Assembly: GCA_964517125.1 (NCBI GenBank)
Contig: CAZFBD010000012.1
Span: 16,287-80,286 of the forward strand
From: SHLQ01 sp964517125
GTDB lineage: Bacteria; Actinomycetota; Acidimicrobiia; Acidimicrobiales; SHLQ01
DNA length: 64,000 nucleotides
Direction of reading: 5' to 3'
The notes under the pieces are model-generated. The model was not told where the DNA came from, did no database searches, and saw nothing but the letters and a program-made list of their open reading frames with translations. A program made the position numbers and the translations under genes. This document shows positions 60,514 to 64,000 of the stretch, piece after piece (within the stretch, counting starts at the first letter, position 1; each line of letters opens with the position of its first letter).

Positions 60514-60840
60514 CAACGCTGCCGCGGCGCGTTCAGGGGTTCCGACCGGAAGTGTCGGCGAAAGCAGCAAAACTCAACGCTGCCGCAGCGCGTTCAGGGG
60601 TTCCGACCGGAAGTGTCGGCGAAAGCAGNNNNNNNNNNNNNNNNNNNNNNNNNNNNNNNNNNNNNNNNNNNNNNNNNNNNNNNNNNNNNNNNNNNNNNNN
60701 NNNNNNNNNNNNNNNNNNNNNNNNNNNNTCAACGCTGCCGCAGCGCGTTCAGGGGTTCCGACCGGAAGTGTCGGCGAAAGCAGTAAAACCCAGAAGCGCC
60801 AGCAAAACGTTCAGGGGTTCCGACCGGAAGTGTCGGCGAA
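60514..60840. repeat. Interrupted tandem array of 54-bp hairpin repeats
   Basis: Near-identical 54-bp units lie at 60514-60567, 60575-60628 and 60730-60783, with period about 61 where measurable. A 33-bp partial copy (CGTTCAGGGGTTCCGACCGG onward) at 60808-60840 ends at the hisG stop codon. Each unit contains CCGAC-CGGAAGT-GTCGG, a 5-bp stem. The 100-N gap falls between copies 2 and 3, so the true copy number is unknown. Confidence 0.9.
60629..60728. other. Assembly gap, 100 N, inside the repeat array
   Basis: Exactly 100 N with the same repeat on both edges. The assembler most likely failed on the tandem repeat; the real length may differ from 100. Confidence 0.97.
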
Positions 60841-61686
60841 CTACCGCAGGATGGCGTCGGTGGGCAGTGCGACGATGCCGGTGGCGCCCATGGCGCGGAG
60901 TTCGCCGAGTTTGGACCACAGGTTGGCCCGTTGCACGACGATGTGGGCGGCGATGATGTCGTCGCGTCCAGCCAGGGGGAGCACGGTTGGTGCGGCCAGG
61001 CCGGGGAAGACGGATCCGAGGTCGTCGACCTTGCCGACTGGTAGGTGCAGCATGACGTATTGGGTCGTGCGGGCTTCGAGCGCGGCCTCGAGGCGGAGGA
61101 GTAGCCCGTCGACGAGCGGATGAGGTTCGGTGGGCCAGGCAAACTCGGCCTGACAGCTTTGGCCCTCGTGGAGCACCCGGAGGCGGTTCCGCTGCAGGCT
61201 TCCGCCCGTCTCACGCAAATCGACGATGGCATCGGCCATACCGACGGCACAGACCCCTTCGAGTGAGCCTCCCATGTGGACGACCTGGGCATCCACGCCC
61301 TCGTTGCGCAACCAGCGTTCGGTCCAGTTGGGAAGGTGCGTGGCGACGGTGGCACCGGCAAGGTCAGCGACGGTCTTGTACGGGGCATCTTCCTTGCAGG
61401 CGATGATGAGGTCGGACCGGGAGAACCGGAGTTCCAGAGATGGCCAGTCTTCGATGCCGTTCTCGAGCGCCGTGTCGGTGGAGATGAAGGCAGCATCGAG
61501 GCGGCCCTGGGAGAGCCATGCAGCGGCGTCGCGTGGACGCATCTCGATGAACTCGATGTCGTCAACGGTCGCCGAGGCGTTCATGCGATCGAATCCGCGC
61601 CGGCTGTAGCCAGCGTGGGAGAGCAAATCGAGAACGGCTTCGCGAAGCCGGCCCTTGGAGGGGATGGCAATGCGGGCAATGGCCAT
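60841..61686 (-). CDS. hisG: ATP phosphoribosyltransferase HisG (long form)
   Basis: It catalyses the first step of histidine synthesis, joining ATP and PRPP. The 281-residue length fits the long form with a C-terminal histidine-binding regulatory domain (about 205-281), so HisZ is not needed. It shows ARIAIPSKGRLREAVLDLL at the start, MRPRDAAAWLSQGRLDAAFI, and the PRPP-binding region GMADAIVDLRETGGSLQRN. The gene ends where the hairpin repeat begins. No other his gene is beside it. A DUF1844 gene lies five bases upstream on the same strand. Confidence 0.93.
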   Translation of the reverse strand: MAIARIAIPSKGRLREAVLDLLSHAGYSRRGFDRMNASATVDDIEFIEMRPRDAAAWLSQGRLDAAFISTDTALENGIEDWPSLELRFSRSDLIIACKEDAPYKTVADLAGATVATHLPNWTERWLRNEGVDAQVVHMGGSLEGVCAVGMADAIVDLRETGGSLQRNRLRVLHEGQSCQAEFAWPTEPHPLVDGLLLRLEAALEARTTQYVMLHLPVGKVDDLGSVFPGLAAPTVLPLAGRDDIIAAHIVVQRANLWSKLGELRAMGATGIVALPTDAILR

Positions 61687-61691
61687 GGGAC

Positions 61692-62153
61692 TCAGGCGTC
61701 CTCGCCGGCGGCGGACTTGAGGCCCACGAACGCCTGCTGCAGCTGTCCGAGTGCCTGGACGAGTGTTGCCTCGTTCTCGCCGAGGCGACCCTGAAGGGAC
61801 GTGGTGAGTGCGTTGAGGGCGTCGATGGCCAGGGAGGCCTGGTCGAAGTTTGGTGGGTTCTGACGCAGGTGGATGGCGGCCAGTTCGTACATGCCCATGG
61901 CGTGGTTGGCGATCACGACGTCGGCCGGGGTGGTGGCCAGCTGGCGTTCGGTTTCGGCCATCTGGGTGACGGCTTCTTCGAGTTGCGCGCGTTCTTCGTC
62001 GCTGAGGTCGTCGAGTGACGGGATGCCCAGCGCAGCGGCGAGGGCTTCGTCGTCCATCGCTGCGGGACTTGGAGCAGGGCCCTGCGGCTGCTGCTGTGGG
62101 GCGGGGTTTTCGCGGGGAACTTCGTGTTCTCCACCTGGTGTCCAGAGGCTCAT
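61692..62153 (-). CDS. DUF1844 domain protein
   Basis: A 153-residue protein. The opening SLWTPGGEHEVPRE and a Gln/Pro-rich linker are followed by a DUF1844-type helical domain (DVVIANHAMGMYELAAIHLR, then FDQASLAIDALNALTTSLQG and LGENEATLVQALGQLQQAFV). Such genes often lie next to infC in actinobacteria, as here; function is unknown. ATG 62153 has GAAAGGA upstream, and earlier codons are not supported. Confidence 0.8.
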   Translation of the reverse strand: MSLWTPGGEHEVPRENPAPQQQPQGPAPSPAAMDDEALAAALGIPSLDDLSDEERAQLEEAVTQMAETERQLATTPADVVIANHAMGMYELAAIHLRQNPPNFDQASLAIDALNALTTSLQGRLGENEATLVQALGQLQQAFVGLKSAAGEDA

Positions 62154-62201
62154 GACGGGTCCTTTCGGGCAACAGGCTCGGCTTTTGCCCCTGTAGAGCC
62201 T

Positions 62202-62207
62202 ATGCTT
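62202..62207 (+). promoter_or_regulatory. Possible -10 element TATGCT of infC-rpmI-rplT
   Basis: A TANNNT hexamer heads a 200-base leader before infC. No good -35 is visible, so the call is tentative. Confidence 0.35.
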
Positions 62208-62321
62208 CACATCAACAATTCAGTTCTGGAAAGCGGACCGTTCTTTCGTGCCTTCGTCACAGAAGTGCATCAACGGCCCCGCCCAGCCACTCGAGGGTGC
62301 GTCTGGGTCGACACCAAATAC

Positions 62322-62342
62322 GCACGCCGGTTTCCGGCGTGC
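62322..62342 (+). promoter_or_regulatory. Leader hairpin upstream of infC
   Basis: GCACGCCGG (62322-62330) pairs perfectly with CCGGCGTGC (62334-62342) around TTT. Leaders of infC-rpmI-rplT operons often carry structures bound by L20 or other factors; this may be one, but no known motif is matched. Confidence 0.45.
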
Positions 62343-62413
62343 TGGTCGGCCTGTTCCCCCACGTGTTGCACGGAACACGATGGAAAGGACTGCCAATTGC
62401 GCAGTGATCAGTC

Positions 62414-63043
62414 ATAGCTGACAAGCCGGAAGCCCGGATCAACGACCGCATTCGTGCACGCGAAGTGCTCCTCGTTGGACCCGAAGGCGAGAAGATGGGT
62501 GTACGACCCACGCCCCAGGCGTTGGGATTGGCCCGGGACCTCGGTCTCGACCTGGTCGAAGTGGCCAGCAAAGCCAACCCTCCTGTGTGTCGAATCATGG
62601 ACTACGGGAAGTGGAAGTACGAACAGTCTCAGCGAGACAAGGAATCCCGGAAGAAGAGCACCAACATCACGGTCAAGGAAATGAAGTACCGGCCCAAGAT
62701 CGGGCAGGGCGACTTCGACACCAAGACCAAGAAGGTTGACAAGTTCCTCTCCGAGGGCTCCAAGGTCAAGGTCACGATCATGTTCCGTGGTCGAGAGATG
62801 CAGCATCCCGAACTGGGCCGCCGCATTCTCGATGATGTCGCTGAACGTGTCGACCATCTCGCCAACGTCGAGTTCGGCCCCAATCTCGAGGGTCGCAACA
62901 TGGTGATGGTTCTCGGTCCGGACAAGAAGAAGCTTGCAGCACTGAAGAAGAAGCAGGACGAGGCAGCGGCAGCCGAAGCGGCGGCCCTCACCGAAGTCGA
63001 TGCAGATTCCACAGATGCCCCGGAGGCATCCGAGGAGGAGTGA
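62414..63043 (+). CDS. infC: Translation initiation factor IF-3, apparent ATA start
   Basis: IF-3 checks the initiator codon and keeps ribosomal subunits apart. Conserved N-terminal residues RINDRIRAREVLLVGPEG require a start before them. The frame has a TGA at 62405-62407 and the only possible start after it is ATA at 62414; the next GTG (62465) would remove 17 conserved residues. Rare ATT/ATC/ATA starts are well known in infC, where IF-3 represses its own synthesis. The 209-residue protein has the C-domain (VKEMKYRPKIGQGDFDTKTK) and an acidic, Ala-rich tail. A 13-codon frame (ATG 62380) overlaps its start. Confidence 0.88.
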   Translation: MADKPEARINDRIRAREVLLVGPEGEKMGVRPTPQALGLARDLGLDLVEVASKANPPVCRIMDYGKWKYEQSQRDKESRKKSTNITVKEMKYRPKIGQGDFDTKTKKVDKFLSEGSKVKVTIMFRGREMQHPELGRRILDDVAERVDHLANVEFGPNLEGRNMVMVLGPDKKKLAALKKKQDEAAAAEAAALTEVDADSTDAPEASEEE

Positions 63044-63082
63044 TCCTCCCGGGTGTCACCCACCCAAACAATCGAAATCCCA

Positions 63083-63100
63083 TTCGAATCCAGATTCGAA
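63083..63100 (+). promoter_or_regulatory. Palindrome between infC and rpmI
   Basis: TTCGAATC-CA-GATTCGAA is an 18-base inverted repeat in the 81-base gap. It may be an RNA processing or stability hairpin; no T-run follows, so it is not a plain terminator. Confidence 0.5.
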
Positions 63101-63124
63101 GTGAATGAGAGATAGAGGTCTCCC

Positions 63125-63319
63125 ATGCCGAAACAGAAGAGCCACAGCGGAGCCGCGAAGCGGTTCAAGAAGACCGGATCGGGCAAGCTCCGTCGGGGTC
63201 AGGCCAACAAGGCCCACATCCTCGAGAAGAAGAGCTCGAAGCGCAAGCGTCGCATCTCCGGCGACGAGGACGTCGCCAAGGCCGACGCCAAGAACATCGA
63301 CAAGATGCTCAGCAACTGA
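63125..63319 (+). CDS. rpmI: 50S ribosomal protein L35
   Basis: A 64-residue, very basic protein of the large ribosomal subunit. The start MPKQKSHSGAAKRFKKTGSG and the later LEKKSSKRKRRI match L35. It sits between infC and rplT in the classic order. The ribosome-binding site GAGG is at 63115-63118. Confidence 0.97.
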   Translation: MPKQKSHSGAAKRFKKTGSGKLRRGQANKAHILEKKSSKRKRRISGDEDVAKADAKNIDKMLSN

Positions 63320-63356
63320 CCACCCCTCTAGAACGAAGTGAGAAAGGACCACTGAA

Positions 63357-63728
63357 ATGGCACGTGTAAAGCGTTCAGTGAATGGCCGTAAGAGCCGCAA
63401 GGCCACCCTCAAGAAGGCCAAGGGCTATTACGGAAACAAGAGCCGCTCGTTCCGGGCGGCGAACGAACAGGTCATGCACTCGGGCAACTATGCCTTCCGT
63501 GACCGTCGTGCTCGCAAGGGCGAAATGCGTCGTCTCTGGGTGCAGCGGATCAACGCCGCATGCCGCCAGAACGGCACCACCTACAGCAAGTTCATCCACG
63601 GCCTGAACCTGGCCGGCATCGAGGTCGACCGCAAGGTTCTTGCCGATCTCGCCATGAACGAGCCAGCAGCGTTCACCTCGCTTGTCGAGGCGGCAAACGC
63701 TGCTGCAAACGAGGGAGCTGCGGCCTGA
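63357..63728 (+). CDS. rplT: 50S ribosomal protein L20
   Basis: A 123-residue protein needed for early large-subunit assembly; in many bacteria it also represses the infC operon. The sequence ARVKRSVNGRKSRKATLKKA, GYYGNKSRSFRAANEQVMHS and LWVQRINAACRQNGTTYSKF is typical. It is followed by a strong terminator. GAAAGGA precedes the ATG. Confidence 0.98.
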   Translation: MARVKRSVNGRKSRKATLKKAKGYYGNKSRSFRAANEQVMHSGNYAFRDRRARKGEMRRLWVQRINAACRQNGTTYSKFIHGLNLAGIEVDRKVLADLAMNEPAAFTSLVEAANAAANEGAAA

Positions 63729-63840
63729 TCGCCGAGCTCTCCGACCGCAACCCTCGGGTCGCCGACGTCCGGCGCCCGGAGCCCCCCCCGGCCCCGCGGC
63801 GCGGCCCCGGACAGGAAGGTCCCTGGGTTGTGGGGATATA

Positions 63841-63870
63841 AAAAAGGCCCACCTTGCGGAGGGCCTTTTT
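63841..63870. terminator. Rho-independent terminator, usable in both directions
   Basis: AAAAAGGCCC (63841-63850) pairs with GGGCCTTTTT (63861-63870) around a ten-base loop. The T-run follows on the plus strand for rplT and the matching run serves the minus-strand gene ending at 63894. Confidence 0.9.
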
Positions 63871-63893
63871 GAAAAATGATGTTTTGGGATGGT

Positions 63894-64000
63894 TTACCAA
63901 CCGCCTTCATTATCACGTCCACCGCCTCGGCGATCACGTCCACCGCCTCGGCGGTCGTCACGTCCGCGGCCCCCGCCCCCACCGTATCCGCCCCGACCCC
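63894..64000 (-). CDS. RGG/Gly-rich C-terminal end of a putative RNA-binding protein (partial)
   Basis: On the minus strand, a frame enters from the right edge and stops at TAA (63894-63896). The 34 visible residues are Gly/Arg/Asp-rich: GRGGYGGGGGRGRDDRRGGG, then RDRRGGGRDNEGGW. RGG tails like this occur on RRM-type RNA-binding proteins and DEAD-box helicases. The GGRD unit is encoded by a 21-bp direct repeat. The start and any domain lie outside the window. Confidence 0.72.
   Translation of the reverse strand, partial: GRGGYGGGGGRGRDDRRGGGRDRRGGGRDNEGGW

Noticed and set aside
60514..60840. Repeat array considered as CRISPR
   Set aside because: Units are 54 bp with near-identical 7-base linkers, no unique spacers, and no cas genes are near.
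62465..63043. GTG 62465 as the infC start
   Set aside because: It would delete 17 residues that include the conserved RINDRIRARE segment of IF-3.

Overview
The window is high-GC, gene-dense chromosomal DNA from an actinobacterium. An uncultured or marine Acidimicrobiia member is the best guess. This is inferred from a complete conservon (sensor kinase, roadblock, DUF742, GTPase), a GWWxASDGKWYxP-type N-terminus, a DUF1844 gene beside infC, and repeated use of leaderless TANNNT promoters. No rRNA, CRISPR array, phage, insertion sequence or integrase was seen. Two runs of exactly 100 N (23169-23268, 60629-60728) are scaffold gaps, and the second lies inside a tandem repeat.

Layout, left to right. 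1-5.5 kb: the 3' end of an ECF sigma factor, then proVWX for glycine betaine/proline uptake, with an enlarged ProW. 5.6-15.3 kb: TerC, a metallo-beta-lactamase-fold protein, two tandem L,D-transpeptidase lipoproteins, an orphan helicase-C-like protein, a YihY membrane protein, an acyl-CoA dehydrogenase, lgt, a serine hydrolase, and a class III cyclase overlapping an alkyltransferase-like gene. 15.4-20.9 kb: a DEAD-box helicase, an orphan N6-adenine methylase, metX, a Fpg/Nei glycosylase and two small proteins. 20.9-23.4 kb: tRNA-Gly, tRNA-Cys, a Pro/Ala-rich membrane protein, a gap and tRNA-Val. 23.5-28.3 kb: an alpha/beta hydrolase and three tandem coiled-coil VanY-type peptidases.

28.3-34.1 kb, minus strand: menC, menH and menD (menaquinone), an M23 peptidase and an LCP ligase. 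34.2-37 kb: a DivIVA-domain protein and psuK-psuG (pseudouridine breakdown). 37-42.6 kb, minus strand: a GGDEF-EAL protein, a degenerate GGDEF-like protein, a hypothetical protein, a repeat/terminator region, and a K+-dependent-type membrane pyrophosphatase. 42.8-47.8 kb: 5-formyl-THF cyclo-ligase and trkA-trkH-trkH (K+ uptake). 47.9-55.4 kb: an M18 aminopeptidase divergent from gltB-gltD. 55.5-59.8 kb: the conservon. 59.9-64 kb: two small genes, the repeat array, hisG and a DUF1844 gene (minus), infC-rpmI-rplT (plus), and the RGG-rich tail of a gene running in from the right edge on the minus strand.

Several genes share a theme. Cell-envelope growth is served by two L,D-transpeptidases, three VanY peptidases, M23, LCP, DivIVA and Lgt. 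Osmotic and ion balance is served by ProVWX, TrkA with two TrkH subunits, and a pyrophosphatase whose class depends on K+. The most notable signals are an infC that appears to start at ATA, a TANNNT-N6/7-start signature before ten genes, a roughly 450-residue membrane extension on ProW, a helicase fragment lacking its ATPase lobe, and a gap-interrupted hairpin repeat touching the hisG stop codon.
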